From: an uncultured beta proteobacterium
GTDB taxonomy: Bacteria; Pseudomonadota; Gammaproteobacteria; Burkholderiales; Burkholderiaceae_C
Assembly (NCBI GenBank): GCA_903938815.1
Contig: CAJAES010000014.1
Coordinates: forward strand, 62,001 to 126,000
DNA length: 64,000 bases
Direction: 5' to 3'
Position 1 is the first letter of the stretch; every line of letters starts with the position of its first letter. Made by a program: the position numbers and the translations under genes. Of the stretch, positions 55,376 through 64,000 are shown piece by piece. Below the pieces are notes generated by a model. That model did no database searches and had not been told where the DNA came from. It was given only the letters and a program-made list of their open reading frames with translations.

Positions 55376-56932
55376 ATGCGCCACCTCGCGCGGATGATCG
55401 TCATCGTCTATACGCTGCTGCGTTTCGGGCTGGACGAGCTCGCGCTGTCCGGTTTCCGCCAGCGCTGGGTGCGCGCCCTGGTGCGGGTCATGACCGTGGG
55501 CCGGCGCCTGGACGCCCCGCGCGGTGTGCGCGTGCGCATGGCGCTCGAGAGCCTGGGCCCGATCTTCGTGAAGTTCGGGCAGGTGCTGTCCACCCGCCGC
55601 GACCTGCTGCCCGCCGACCTCTCCGACGAACTCGCCCGCCTGCAGGACGACGTGCCGCCGTTCCCGGCCGCGCAGGCCCGTGCACTGGTCGAGAAGGCCT
55701 ACGGCCGCCCCATCGAGGCCATCTTCGCCACCTTCGAGGCCGAGCCCGTGGCCAGCGCTTCCATCGCGCAGGTGCACTTCGCCACTCTCAAGAACGGCCG
55801 CGAAGTCGCCGTCAAGGTGCTGCGCCCCGGCATGCTGCCCGTCATCGACGACGACCTTCGGCTGCTGCGCACGCTGGCCATCTGGGTCGAGCGCCTGTTC
55901 GCCGACGGCCGCCGGCTCAAGCCTCGCGAGGTGGTGGCCGAGTTCGACGGCTACCTGCACGACGAGCTGGACCTGGTGCGCGAGGCCGCGAACGGCGCGC
56001 AGCTGCGACGCAACATGACCGGCCTGGACCTGGTGCTGGTGCCCGAGATGGTCTGGGACCTGTGCACGTCCACCGTCATCGTCATGGAGCGCATGCACGG
56101 CGTGCCCATCAGCCAGATGGACCGCCTGCGCGAAGCGGGCGTCGACATCAAGAAGCTGGCGCGCGACGGCGTCACGATCTTCTTCACCCAGGTCTTCCGC
56201 GACGGCTTCTTCCATGCCGACATGCACCCGGGCAATATCCAGGTCAGCCTGGACCCGCGCACCTTCGGGCGCTACATCGCGCTCGATTTCGGCATCATCG
56301 GCACGCTGACCGACGTCGACAAGGATTACCTCGCCCAGAACTTCATCGCCTTCTTCCGGCGCGACTACAAGCGCGTGGCCGAACTTCACGTGGAGAGTGG
56401 CTGGGTGCCGCGAGACACCCGCATCGAGGCCCTGGAAGGCGCCATCCGGGCCGTCTGCGAGCCGCACTTCGACCGCCCGCTCAAGGACATCTCGCTCGGC
56501 CAGGTGCTGATGCGGCTGTTCCAGACCTCGCGTCGTTTCAACGTCGAGATCCAGCCGCAGCTGGTGCTGCTGCAGAAGACCCTGCTCAACATCGAGGGCC
56601 TCGGCCGCCAGCTCGACCCCGACCTCGACCTCTGGACCACCGCCAAGCCCTTCCTGGAACGCTGGATGAACGAGCAGGTCGGCTGGCGTGGCCTGCTGGC
56701 CCGCATCGAGAAGGAAGCGCCGCGCTATGCGCAACTGCTGCCCGAGCTGCCTCGCCTGGTGCACCACGCGCTGGCCGCCCGCGCCGCCCCGCCGGTGGAA
56801 TCGCCGGTGCTGCTGGCCCTGCTGGCCGAGCAGCGGGCCACCCGGCGCCTGCTCCAGGGCCTGATCTGGGCGGGTGCCGGCTTCGTGCTGGGCGCCCTGG
56901 TCGTGCGGCTGCTCACGCACGTCGCCGGGTAG
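55376..56932 (+). CDS. ubiB: Atypical kinase/ATPase UbiB
   Basis: A 518-residue ABC1/ADCK-type protein required for ubiquinone biosynthesis. The signature [17 protein letters not shown] contains KxGQ. The A-rich loop [45 protein letters not shown] and [20 protein letters not shown] follow. C-terminal helices ([20 protein letters not shown]) anchor it in the inner membrane. The ATG at 55376 gives the standard N-terminus. Confidence 0.96.
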   Translation: MRHLARMIVIVYTLLRFGLDELALSGFRQRWVRALVRVMTVGRRLDAPRGVRVRMALESLGPIFVKFGQVLSTRRDLLPADLSDELARLQDDVPPFPAAQARALVEKAYGRPIEAIFATFEAEPVASASIAQVHFATLKNGREVAVKVLRPGMLPVIDDDLRLLRTLAIWVERLFADGRRLKPREVVAEFDGYLHDELDLVREAANGAQLRRNMTGLDLVLVPEMVWDLCTSTVIVMERMHGVPISQMDRLREAGVDIKKLARDGVTIFFTQVFRDGFFHADMHPGNIQVSLDPRTFGRYIALDFGIIGTLTDVDKDYLAQNFIAFFRRDYKRVAELHVESGWVPRDTRIEALEGAIRAVCEPHFDRPLKDISLGQVLMRLFQTSRRFNVEIQPQLVLLQKTLLNIEGLGRQLDPDLDLWTTAKPFLERWMNEQVGWRGLLARIEKEAPRYAQLLPELPRLVHHALAARAAPPVESPVLLALLAEQRATRRLLQGLIWAGAGFVLGALVVRLLTHVAG

Positions 56933-56960
56933 GCGGGCGCCGCGCCCGGGTGGGGCCGGC

Positions 56961-56966
56961 TAGAAT
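56961..56966 (+). promoter_or_regulatory. Candidate -10 for fmdB
   Basis: TAGAAT lies about 30 nt before the fmdB ATG (leader about 23-28 nt). The -35 is weak. Confidence 0.3.
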
Positions 56967-56995
56967 GGAGGGTTTTTGGACAACCGGGCCACCCC

Positions 56996-57412
56996 ATGCC
57001 GATCTACGCCTACCGCTGCAGCGCCTGTGGCCACGCGCAGGACGTGCTGCAGAAGATGTCCGACCCGCTGTTGACCGTCTGCCCGGCCTGCGGGCAGGCC
57101 ACCTATGCCAAGCAGGTCACTGCCGCCGGCTTCCAGCTCAAGGGCTCGGGCTGGTACGTCACCGATTTCCGCGACGGCAACAAGCCGCCCGCAGTGCCGC
57201 CCGTGAAGACTGGCGACAAGCCCGCCGACGCGTCCTCGGACAAGGGTTCGGAGAAGGGTTCGGAGAAGGGTTCCGACAAGGGTTCCGACAAGAGTGCGGC
57301 CGCGCCCGCGCCGGCTTCCGACAAGTCCTCGGGTTCGGCTTCCGACAAATCCGCCGGCAAGTCTGCCGACAAGCCCGCCGCCACGCCGCCGCCGGCTGCG
57401 TCCACCTCCTGA
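56996..57412 (+). CDS. FmdB-family zinc-ribbon protein with repetitive C-terminus
   Basis: A 138-residue protein. The N-terminal zinc ribbon has YRCSACGH (Cys8/Cys11) and VCPACGQ (Cys29/Cys32). GFQLKGSGWYVTDFRDGNK follows. The C-terminal 75 residues are low complexity, encoded by 12-bp units (GSEKGSEKGSDKGSDK). FmdB proteins are linked to transcription/translation or metal sensing; the true role is unclear. It precedes the DUF502 gene by 7 nt. Confidence 0.9.
   Translation: MPIYAYRCSACGHAQDVLQKMSDPLLTVCPACGQATYAKQVTAAGFQLKGSGWYVTDFRDGNKPPAVPPVKTGDKPADASSDKGSEKGSEKGSDKGSDKSAAAPAPASDKSSGSASDKSAGKSADKPAATPPPAASTS
57239..57292 (+). repeat. 12-bp tandem repeat in fmdB
   Basis: Four near-identical 12-nt units (GACAAGGGTTCG / GAGAAGGGTTCG / GAGAAGGGTTCC / GACAAGGGTTCC), encoding DKGS/EKGS repeats. 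Copy number could vary without changing frame. Confidence 0.7.
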
Positions 57413-57419
57413 GGCCGGC

Positions 57420-58061
57420 TTGAAAAAATACCTCGTCGCGGGTCTGCTGGTCTGGCTGCCGCTCGCCATCACCATCTGGGTGCTGTCGTGGCTGCTCGGC
57501 GTGCTCGACGGCATGTTCACCTGGCTGCTGGGCCTGACCACGGCTGTCCTGCCGGCTTCCACGCACGCGCTGATTGCCGCGTTGGCCAAGATCCCGGGCC
57601 TGGGCGTCATCGTCATGGTCGCCGGGCTCATCCTGACGGGCGTCTTCGTGGCCAACGTGATCGGGCAGTGGTGGGTGCACCAGTGGCACCGCCTGATGCA
57701 CCAGATCCCGATCGTCAAGTCGATCTACAGCTCGGTCAAGCAGGTCTCCGACACGCTCTTCAGCACCAGCGGCAATGCGTTCCGCGAAGCCGTGCTGGTG
57801 CAGTACCCGCGCGAGGGATCCTGGACCATCGCTTTCGTCACGGGCAAGCCGGGCGGCGAGGTCGCGGTGCATCTGCCGGGCGAATACGTCAGCGTCTACG
57901 TGCCGACCACGCCCAACCCCACCTCGGGCTTCTTCCTGATGATGCCCCGGGCCGACGTGGTGTCGCTGAAGATGAGCGTCGACGAGGCCCTGAAGTACGT
58001 GATCTCGATGGGCGTCGTCTCGCCCGGAGCGGCTGCCGAACGGGCGGCCGCCCGAAATTGA
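57420..58061 (+). CDS. DUF502 membrane protein
   Basis: A 213-residue protein starting at a TTG codon (57420: LKKYLVAGLLVWLPLAITIW). Two hydrophobic segments (about 5-27 and 55-80) frame a short periplasmic loop. The DUF502 body has IPIVKSIYSSVKQVSDTLFS and PTPNPTSGFFLMMPRADVV-like signatures. The function is unknown; it is a conserved neighbour of fmdB and aspS. I chose TTG because no in-frame ATG lies before the first helix. Confidence 0.88.
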   Translation: MKKYLVAGLLVWLPLAITIWVLSWLLGVLDGMFTWLLGLTTAVLPASTHALIAALAKIPGLGVIVMVAGLILTGVFVANVIGQWWVHQWHRLMHQIPIVKSIYSSVKQVSDTLFSTSGNAFREAVLVQYPREGSWTIAFVTGKPGGEVAVHLPGEYVSVYVPTTPNPTSGFFLMMPRADVVSLKMSVDEALKYVISMGVVSPGAAAERAAARN

Positions 58062-58170
58062 CCGGGCCGGCTGCCGTCGGCACGCGGCCGGTCCTGAAGC
58101 CTTGCGAGACAGGCTGACAGCGCCCTCGAACTTTCTGTGACCCGATACCGAATCTCCCCGGAGTGATGTG

Positions 58171-59961
58171 ATGAGAACCACCTACTGCGGCCTGGTCAGC
58201 GAATCGCTGATGGGCCAGACCGTGACGCTGATGGGCTGGGCCCACCGCCGCCGTGACCATGGCGGCGTGATCTTCATCGACCTGCGCGACCGCGAGGGCC
58301 TGGTGCAGATCGTCTGCGACCCCGACCGCGCCGAGATGTTCAAGACCGCCGAGGGCGTGCGCAACGAGTTCTGCCTGAAGATCGTCGGCAAGGTGCGGGC
58401 GCGCCCGCCCGGCACCGAGAACAGCAACCTCACCAGCGGCAAGATCGAGGTGCTGTGCCATGAGCTTGTGGTGCTGAACCCCAGCGTCACGCCGCCGTTC
58501 CCGCTGGACGACGAGAACCTGTCGGAGACCGTGCGCCTGACGCACCGCGTGCTCGACCTGCGCCGCCCGACGATGCAGAAGAACCTGATGCTGCGCTATC
58601 GCGTCGCGATGGAAGTCCGCAAGTTCCTGGACGACCAGGGCTTCGTCGACATCGAGACGCCGATGCTCACCAAGAGCACGCCCGAAGGCGCGCGCGACTA
58701 TCTCGTTCCGAGCCGCGTGCACGACGGCCTGTTCTTCGCGCTGCCGCAGTCGCCCCAGCTGTTCAAGCAGCTGCTCATGGTCGCGGGCTTCGACCGCTAC
58801 TACCAGATCACCAAGTGCTTCCGCGACGAGGACCTGCGCGCCGACCGCCAGCCCGAGTTCACGCAGATCGACATCGAGACCTCGTTCCTGAACGAGGAAG
58901 AGATCCGCGCGATCACCGAAGGCATGGTCCGCACGGTCTTCCGCAAGGCGCTGGGCGTGGAACTGCCGGTCTACGGCCACCTCACGTACGCCGAGGCGAT
59001 GTTCAAGTACGGCTCCGACAAGCCGGACCTGCGCGTCAAGCTCGAGTTCACCGAGCTCACCGAGGTGATGAAGACGGTGGACTTCAAGGTCTTCTCGGGC
59101 CCGGCCAACGCCAAGGGCGGCCGCGTGGCCGCGCTGCGCGTGCCTGCCGGCGGCGAGATGAGCCGCGGCGAGATCGACGCCTACACCGAGTTCGTGAAGA
59201 TCTACGGCGCCAAGGGCCTGGCCTGGATCAAGGTCAACGACGCCGGCAAGGGCCGTGAGGGCCTGCAGAGCCCGGTCGTGAAGAACCTGCACGACGCCGC
59301 CATCGCCGAGATCATCGCGCGCACCGGCGCCTGCAACGGCGACCTGATCTTCTTCGGCGCCGACAAGGCCAAGGTCGTCAACGACGCCCTGGGCGCGCTG
59401 CGCGTGAAGATCGGGCACAGCGAGTTCGGCCGCAACCACGGCCTGTTCGAGGACAAGTGGGCGCCGCTGTGGGTGGTCGACTTCCCCATGTTCGAGCACG
59501 ACGAGGAAGGCGGCCGCTGGAACGCGGTGCACCATCCGTTCACCGCGCCCAAGGACGGGCACGAGGACCTGATGGACACCGACCCGGGCGCGTGCATCGC
59601 CAAGGCCTACGACATGGTGCTCAACGGCTGGGAACTCGGCGGCGGCTCGGTGCGTATCCACCGCGCCGAGGTGCAGAGCAAGGTCTTCAAGGCGCTGAAC
59701 ATCTCGGCGGAAGACGCGCAGCTGAAGTTCGGCTTCCTGCTCGACGCGCTGCAGTACGGCGCGCCGCCGCACGGCGGCCTTGCCTTCGGCCTGGACCGTC
59801 TCATCACGCTGATGGCCAAGGCCGAGAGCATCCGCGACGTGATCGCGTTCCCGAAGACGCAGCGTGCGCAGTGCCTGCTCACGGGTGCGCCGAGCAACGT
59901 CGACGAAGCCCAGCTGCGCGAGCTTCACATCCGCCTGCGCAACACCGGCGCCACGGCCTGA
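58171..59961 (+). CDS. aspS: Aspartyl-tRNA synthetase
   Basis: A 596-residue class II synthetase. The anticodon-binding OB domain is at about 1-105 ([20 protein letters not shown]). The catalytic core has motif 2 [20 protein letters not shown], the bacterial insertion domain (about 280-420), and motif 3 [18 protein letters not shown]. The ATG at 58171 (or in-frame GTG at 58168) starts the standard N-terminus MRTTYCG. It may charge Asp and Asn tRNAs, but this cannot be judged here. Confidence 0.97.
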   Translation: MRTTYCGLVSESLMGQTVTLMGWAHRRRDHGGVIFIDLRDREGLVQIVCDPDRAEMFKTAEGVRNEFCLKIVGKVRARPPGTENSNLTSGKIEVLCHELVVLNPSVTPPFPLDDENLSETVRLTHRVLDLRRPTMQKNLMLRYRVAMEVRKFLDDQGFVDIETPMLTKSTPEGARDYLVPSRVHDGLFFALPQSPQLFKQLLMVAGFDRYYQITKCFRDEDLRADRQPEFTQIDIETSFLNEEEIRAITEGMVRTVFRKALGVELPVYGHLTYAEAMFKYGSDKPDLRVKLEFTELTEVMKTVDFKVFSGPANAKGGRVAALRVPAGGEMSRGEIDAYTEFVKIYGAKGLAWIKVNDAGKGREGLQSPVVKNLHDAAIAEIIARTGACNGDLIFFGADKAKVVNDALGALRVKIGHSEFGRNHGLFEDKWAPLWVVDFPMFEHDEEGGRWNAVHHPFTAPKDGHEDLMDTDPGACIAKAYDMVLNGWELGGGSVRIHRAEVQSKVFKALNISAEDAQLKFGFLLDALQYGAPPHGGLAFGLDRLITLMAKAESIRDVIAFPKTQRAQCLLTGAPSNVDEAQLRELHIRLRNTGATA

Positions 59962-59978
59962 GGCCGGGCGAGCCCGGG

Positions 59979-60011
59979 GGGCCGGAGTGGCTAAGATGCC
60001 CACTCCGGCCC
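59979..60011 (+). promoter_or_regulatory. 12-bp inverted repeat around the aroG promoter
   Basis: GGGCCGGAGTGG (59979-59990), loop ctaagatgc, CCACTCCGGCCC (60000-60011) form a perfect 12-bp stem. The loop holds TAAGAT (59992-59997), a good -10, and the upstream in-frame ATG (59996). It could act as an operator centred on the promoter. If translation began at 59996 it would mask the start, so I prefer the start at 60026. Confidence 0.5.
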
Positions 60012-60025
60012 GTTCCATCCGCTCC

Positions 60026-61117
60026 ATGCCCATTCCCATCGAAGAATCCAGCACGCACGACACCACGCGCATCGACGACGTGCGCATCGGTGCCGTCCGT
60101 GCGCTGGTCTCGCCCGCCGTCCTGCTGGAAGACCTGCCGGTCACGCCCGCCGTCGAGGCGCTGGTCGAGACCACCCGCACGGCCGTCGGCGCCGTGCTGC
60201 ACGGCCGCGACGACCGGCTCGTGGCCGTGGTCGGCCCGTGCTCCATCCACGACCACGACACCGCGATCGAGTACGCGCGGCGCCTGAAGCCGCTGGCCGA
60301 CGAACTCTTGGGCGAGCTGATCGTCGTGATGCGGGTGTACTTCGAGAAGCCGCGCACCACCGTCGGCTGGAAGGGCTACATCAACGACCCCCGCCTGGAC
60401 GGCAGCTTCCGCATCAACGAAGGCCTGCGCCGTGCGCGCGAGCTGCTGCTCGAGATCAGCGCGATGGGCCTGCCCGCGGGCACCGAGTTCCTCGACCTGC
60501 TGTCGCCGCAGTACATCTCCGACCTCATCGCCTGGGGCGCCATCGGCGCGCGCACCACCGAAAGCCAGAGCCACCGTCAGCTGGCCTCGGGCCTGAGCTG
60601 CCCGGTGGGCTTCAAGAACGGCACCGACGGCGGCGTGCAGGTGGCAGCCGACGCCCTGCGCGCTGCGGCGGCGCCGCACGCCTTCATGGGCATGACGAAG
60701 ATGGGCGTGGCCGCCATCTTCGAGACGCGCGGCAACCCGGACGGCCATGTCATCCTGCGCGGCGGCAGGACGCCCAACTTCGACGCCGCGGGCGTGGAGG
60801 CTGCCTGCGCCGCGCTGCGCGCGGCCGGCCTGCGCGAGCAGGTGATGGTGGACTGTTCGCACGCCAACAGCGCCAAGCAGTACCGGCGCCAGGTGGAGGT
60901 GGCCGCCGATCTTGCGCGCCAGATCTCCGGCGGCGAGCGCCGCATCGTCGGCGTGATGGTGGAAAGCCACCTGAACGAAGGCCGGCAGGACCTGATCGAG
61001 GGCCGGGCGCTGGCGCCGGGTGTCTCCATCACCGATGCCTGCATCGGCTGGGACGACACCGTGCCGGTGCTGCGCGAGCTCGCGGCAGCGGTGCGCGAGC
61101 GGCGCAAGGCAGCCTGA
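60026..61117 (+). CDS. aroG: 3-Deoxy-7-phosphoheptulonate synthase (DAHP synthase, type I)
   Basis: First step of the shikimate pathway: condenses phosphoenolpyruvate and erythrose-4-phosphate. The 363 residues have VVGPCSIHDHDTAIEYARRL, then YFEKPRTTVGWKGYINDP, SCPVGFKNGTDGGVQVAADA and VMVDCSHANSAKQYRRQVEV. These are the AroG/F/H-type metal- and substrate-binding motifs. The ATG at 60026 gives the usual length; upstream ATGs at 59996 and earlier are in frame but overlap the promoter hairpin. The feedback-inhibiting amino acid cannot be told. Confidence 0.94.
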   Translation: MPIPIEESSTHDTTRIDDVRIGAVRALVSPAVLLEDLPVTPAVEALVETTRTAVGAVLHGRDDRLVAVVGPCSIHDHDTAIEYARRLKPLADELLGELIVVMRVYFEKPRTTVGWKGYINDPRLDGSFRINEGLRRARELLLEISAMGLPAGTEFLDLLSPQYISDLIAWGAIGARTTESQSHRQLASGLSCPVGFKNGTDGGVQVAADALRAAAAPHAFMGMTKMGVAAIFETRGNPDGHVILRGGRTPNFDAAGVEAACAALRAAGLREQVMVDCSHANSAKQYRRQVEVAADLARQISGGERRIVGVMVESHLNEGRQDLIEGRALAPGVSITDACIGWDDTVPVLRELAAAVRERRKAA

Positions 61118-61125
61118 CCCGCGCC

Positions 61126-61587
61126 GTGAACACCGACCTGATTCCTCCGCGCCCCTTCAAGATCCCCGTCTCGGTGCTGGTCGTGATCCACACGCCCGCG
61201 CTCGAGGTGCTGCTGATCGAGCGCGCCGACAAGCCCGGCTACTGGCAGAGCGTCACCGGCTCGGTGGACGACCTCGACGAGCCGCTGACCGACACCGCGC
61301 GCCGGGAGGTGCAGGAGGAGACCGGCATCACCATCGGCGAACTGCGCGACTGGGGCCTGTCCAACGTCTACGACATCTACCCCGTCTGGCGCCACCGCTA
61401 CGCGCCCGGCGTGACGCAGAACACCGAGCACGTGTTCGGCCTCACCGTGCCGGCCGGCACCCCGGTGCGCCTGAGCCCGCGCGAGCACACCGACCACGTC
61501 TGGCTGCCTTGGCGGGAGGCAGCCGACCGCTGCTTCTCGCCCAGCAACGCCGAGGCCATCCTGCAATTGCCGAGGCTCGTGCCATGA
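61126..61587 (+). CDS. nudB: Dihydroneopterin triphosphate diphosphatase NudB
   Basis: A 153-residue Nudix hydrolase acting in folate biosynthesis. The Nudix box reads GSVDDLDEPLTDTARREVQE-ETGI (the G-x5-E-x7-REUXEEXGU pattern). ADKPGYWQSVTGSVDD before it is NudB-like. It starts with GTG at 61126, 8 nt after aroG, and overlaps the next gene as ATGA. Confidence 0.9.
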   Translation: MNTDLIPPRPFKIPVSVLVVIHTPALEVLLIERADKPGYWQSVTGSVDDLDEPLTDTARREVQEETGITIGELRDWGLSNVYDIYPVWRHRYAPGVTQNTEHVFGLTVPAGTPVRLSPREHTDHVWLPWREAADRCFSPSNAEAILQLPRLVP

Positions 61588-62402
61588 GCGGCCTGAACCA
61601 GTTCAACAGCACGCTGTTGCCTCCCGCCTCGACGCTGATGTCGTTCGACACCCTGCGCGTGGCCACCTACAACATCCACAAGGGCGTGCGCGGCATGGGC
61701 CCGCGCAAGCGGCTCGAGATCCACAACCTCGGCCTCGCGGTGGAGGCGCTGGACGCCGACATCGTCTTCCTGCAGGAAGTGCGGCTCTTCCACCACGGCG
61801 AGGCGCGCCGCTTCGACCGCACCCACGGTGGCTGGCCGGCGCAGGGCCAGGCCGAATTCCTGGCGCCCGACGGCTACGAGGTCGCGTACCGCACGAATGC
61901 GGTCACGCGCGACGGCGAGCACGGCAATGCGCTGCTCTCGCGCTGGCCGCTCGGCGACATCGGCCACCACGACGTCAGCGACCACCGCTTCGAGCAGCGC
62001 GGCCTGCTGCATGTGCCCGTGGCCTGGAACGGCATCGCCGTGCACGCGGTCGTCGCCCACCTCGGGCTCATCCACGCCAGCCGCGTGCGGCAGGTGCAGC
62101 GCCTGGCGGACTTCATCGCCGCCCACGTGCCGCCCAACGAACTGCTGCTGGTGGCCGGCGACTTCAACGACTGGGGCGAGAAGCTCGACGGCCCCATGAC
62201 CGACATCGGCCTCAAGCGCGCACGCGCCCCGGACGACCGGCCTTCGCAGCGCCTGACCTTTCCGTCGCGCGTGCCGGTGTTCGCGCTCGACCGCTTCTAC
62301 ACGCGCGGTCTGGCCTGCCGCACGACCATGGTGCCTCGCGGCAGCGGCTGGGCCCGCATGTCCGACCACCTGCCGCTGGTGGCGGAGCTGGAGCCCGTCT
62401 AG
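61584..62402 (+). CDS. Endonuclease/exonuclease/phosphatase family protein
   Basis: A 272-residue EEP-fold phosphodiesterase. Motifs include LRVATYNIHKGVRGMGPRKR, DADIVFLQEV (catalytic Glu), LLLVAGDFNDWGEKLDGPM (catalytic Asp/Asn) and MSDHLPLVAELEP (Asp/His). Members act on nucleic acids or lipid phosphates; the substrate is unknown, though the neighbour ClsB hints at lipid metabolism. Shares one base with clsB (TAGTG). Confidence 0.92.
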   Translation: MSGLNQFNSTLLPPASTLMSFDTLRVATYNIHKGVRGMGPRKRLEIHNLGLAVEALDADIVFLQEVRLFHHGEARRFDRTHGGWPAQGQAEFLAPDGYEVAYRTNAVTRDGEHGNALLSRWPLGDIGHHDVSDHRFEQRGLLHVPVAWNGIAVHAVVAHLGLIHASRVRQVQRLADFIAAHVPPNELLLVAGDFNDWGEKLDGPMTDIGLKRARAPDDRPSQRLTFPSRVPVFALDRFYTRGLACRTTMVPRGSGWARMSDHLPLVAELEPV

Positions 62403-63670
62403 TGGCGCTCGATACCGGCGAACCCTGGTGGGCGCGCGCGCCCCGGGTGCGCTGGGTCGGCGGCAATCAGGTGCGCCTGCACGAGGGCGGCGACGAACTC
62501 TTCCCTGCGATGCATGCCGCGCTGGCCAGCGCGCAGCAGGAGGTCTGGTTCGCCACCTACATCTTCCATGACGACGGCGCCGGCCGCCTGATGGCCGATG
62601 CCCTGGCCGCGGCCTCCCGGCGCGGCGTGCTCGTGCATCTGGTCATCGACGGCTTCGGCAGCATGTCCACGCTGCCCACGCTGCAGTCGTGGCTGGCGGA
62701 CAGCGGGGTGCGGCTGGAGATCTTCCGCCCCATCGACCGCTGGTGGAACTGGTTTCAGCCGCAGCAATTGCGCCGCCTGCACCAGAAGCTCTGCGTCGTG
62801 GACGACGACGTGGCCTTCGTCGGCGGCATCAACATCATCGACGACCGCAACGACCTCAACCACGGCTGGTCCGAACTGCCCCGGCTGGACTTCGCGGTGG
62901 AGGTGGTCGGCCCGCTCGCCGGCCACGTGCGCCATGTGGCGCGCGCGATGTGGGCGCGCGCGCACCTCGGCCACGGCTGGCGCCGCGAGGCCCAGCGCCT
63001 GCTGAGCAGCCCGACACCCGTGGACCGCACGATGCGGCTGCTGCGCACGCTCGGCAGCGCGCCACGCGCCGAGACCGAGCCGCGTGACCGGCGGCCCATG
63101 CGCGCGTCCTTCGTGGTGCGCGACAACGTCGGCCAGCGCCGCGCCATAGAGCGCCGCTACATCGACGCCATGCGCCAGGCGCGCAACTGCATCGACATCG
63201 CCGTGCCGTACTTCTACCCGGGGCGTCGCTTCCGCCGCACCCTGCGCGAGGCCGCCGCCCGCGGCGTGCGGGTGCGGCTGCTGCTGCAGGGCAAGGTCGA
63301 CTACCCCTTCGCCGCGCTGGCCGCGCGCGTGCTGTACGACGAATTGCGCGCACACGGCGTGCGCATCTTCGAGTACACGCCCGCCTTCCTGCACGCCAAG
63401 GTGGCCTGCGTGGACGAGACCTGGGCCACCGTGGGCAGCTCCAACATCGACCCGCTGTCGCTGCTGCTCAACCTCGAGGCGAACGTCATCGTGCGCGACG
63501 CCGACTTCGCGGCGGTGCTGCGCGCCCGGCTGGAGCGGGTCTTCGCCGATTCGACCGAGGTCACGGTGCCCCAGCCCATCCCCGGCTGGCGGCGCTGGTT
63601 CAGGCGCGGCCTGGTGGCCTGGGTGGCGCATGCCTACCTGCGCCTGGCCGGCGTGACCGGCCGCTACTGA
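62402..63670 (+). CDS. clsB: Cardiolipin synthase B
   Basis: A 422-residue phospholipase-D-superfamily enzyme making cardiolipin from phosphatidylglycerol. Two HKD motifs are visible: LHQKLCVVDDDVAFVGGINI and LHAKVACVDETWATVGSSNI. The GTG at 62402 overlaps the previous TAG stop (TAGTG) and fixes the start. A hydrophobic C-terminus (LVAWVAHAYLRLA) may bind the membrane. Confidence 0.94.
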   Translation: MALDTGEPWWARAPRVRWVGGNQVRLHEGGDELFPAMHAALASAQQEVWFATYIFHDDGAGRLMADALAAASRRGVLVHLVIDGFGSMSTLPTLQSWLADSGVRLEIFRPIDRWWNWFQPQQLRRLHQKLCVVDDDVAFVGGINIIDDRNDLNHGWSELPRLDFAVEVVGPLAGHVRHVARAMWARAHLGHGWRREAQRLLSSPTPVDRTMRLLRTLGSAPRAETEPRDRRPMRASFVVRDNVGQRRAIERRYIDAMRQARNCIDIAVPYFYPGRRFRRTLREAAARGVRVRLLLQGKVDYPFAALAARVLYDELRAHGVRIFEYTPAFLHAKVACVDETWATVGSSNIDPLSLLLNLEANVIVRDADFAAVLRARLERVFADSTEVTVPQPIPGWRRWFRRGLVAWVAHAYLRLAGVTGRY

Positions 63671-63681
63671 GGCCCGCGCGC

Positions 63682-64000
63682 ATGGCGGACCTCATCGTCG
63701 AACGGCCCGAGGGCCTGTACTGCCCGCCCGGTGATTTCCACATCGATCCCTGGCGCCCGGTGCCGCGCGCCGTCATCACCCATGCCCATGCCGACCACGC
63801 CCGACGCGGCCACGGCGCCTACCTGGCGCAGGCCGACGGCGCCGGCGTGCTGCGCGCGCGCCTGGGCGACATCACGCTGCAGCCGCTGGCCTACGGCGAG
63901 GCGGTGGACATCAACGGCGTGCGCATCAGCCTGCACCCCGCGGGGCACGTGCTGGGCTCGGCGCAGGTGCGGCTGGCCTGGCGCGGCGAGGTCTGGGTGG
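63682..64000 (+). CDS. Ligase-associated DNA exonuclease (MBL fold), 3' end outside window
   Basis: The first 106 codons (MADLIVERPEGLYCPPGDFH) are in the window. The metallo-beta-lactamase motif ITHAHADHARRGHGAYLA is followed by LHPAGHVLGSAQVRL, as in the exonuclease usually next to LigD-type/ATP-dependent DNA ligase genes (DNA repair). A ligase gene would be expected downstream. Confidence 0.9.
   Translation, partial: MADLIVERPEGLYCPPGDFHIDPWRPVPRAVITHAHADHARRGHGAYLAQADGAGVLRARLGDITLQPLAYGEAVDINGVRISLHPAGHVLGSAQVRLAWRGEVWV

Overview
The window is a high-GC chromosomal segment of a betaproteobacterium, most likely of the order Burkholderiales. Evidence: the conserved housekeeping blocks (DUF971-ubiE-Tim44 and ubiJ-ubiB-fmdB-DUF502-aspS-aroG-nudB-endonuclease-clsB), the Burkholderiales-type DUF3683 FAD/Fe-S protein, and a complete exosortase B / EPS locus with PEP-CTERM proteins. 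I saw no tRNA, rRNA, CRISPR array or intact insertion sequence.

Layout. 1-5.8 kb: a secreted subtilisin-like protease (cut by the left edge), argJ, an MFS exporter and a PEP-CTERM protein. 5.8-10.8 kb: a leftward ugpB-A-E-C-Q operon for glycerol-3-phosphate uptake. 10.9-15.5 kb: a 1298-aa FAD/Fe-S oxidoreductase and a second PEP-CTERM protein with a strongly structured leader. 15.6-17.2 kb: DUF971-ubiE-Tim44. 17.3-30.6 kb: the rightward EPS arm epsD-E-F-G-xrtB-epsI, then a Wzy-like polymerase, a Wzx-like flippase, two GT4 glycosyltransferases, a pyruvyl transferase and an Alg14/Alg13-type (PssD/PssE) pair. 30.6-33 kb: two related secreted jelly-roll (lyase-like) proteins. 33-44.6 kb: a mixed accessory block holding a decayed HepT gene, a beta-barrel protein, a TonB-like protein, a short rhodanese, an HD-CBS-HEPN fusion, an ABC/GntR module and a DUF1800/DUF1501 pair. 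44.7-54.7 kb: ugd rightward, then the leftward sugar-nucleotide arm epsB(wcaJ)-epsL-galE-manC-rfbB-D-A-C. 54.8 kb to the end: ubiJ-ubiB and the housekeeping block, ending in a partial ligase-associated exonuclease.

How it works together (inference from families). EpsB loads the first sugar onto undecaprenyl phosphate. GT4 and PssD/E-type enzymes extend it using dTDP-rhamnose, GDP-mannose, UDP-galactose and UDP-glucuronate made by rfbBDAC, manC, galE and ugd. The pyruvyl transferase decorates the unit, Wzx flips it, Wzy polymerises it, and EpsF/EpsG/EpsE/EpsL control length and export. XrtB with EpsI sorts PEP-CTERM proteins, two of which are encoded here. The EPS and accessory block (about 17.2-54.8 kb) sits exactly between Tim44 and ubiJ. 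These genes are normally neighbours in relatives (from memory), so the locus looks like a large insertion into an otherwise collinear ubi operon.

The most unusual items are the HD-CBS-HEPN fusion (36.4-37.7 kb), the mutually exclusive hairpins ahead of the PEP-CTERM gene at 15.0 kb, the paired lyase-like proteins, and several gene remnants marking turnover inside the island.
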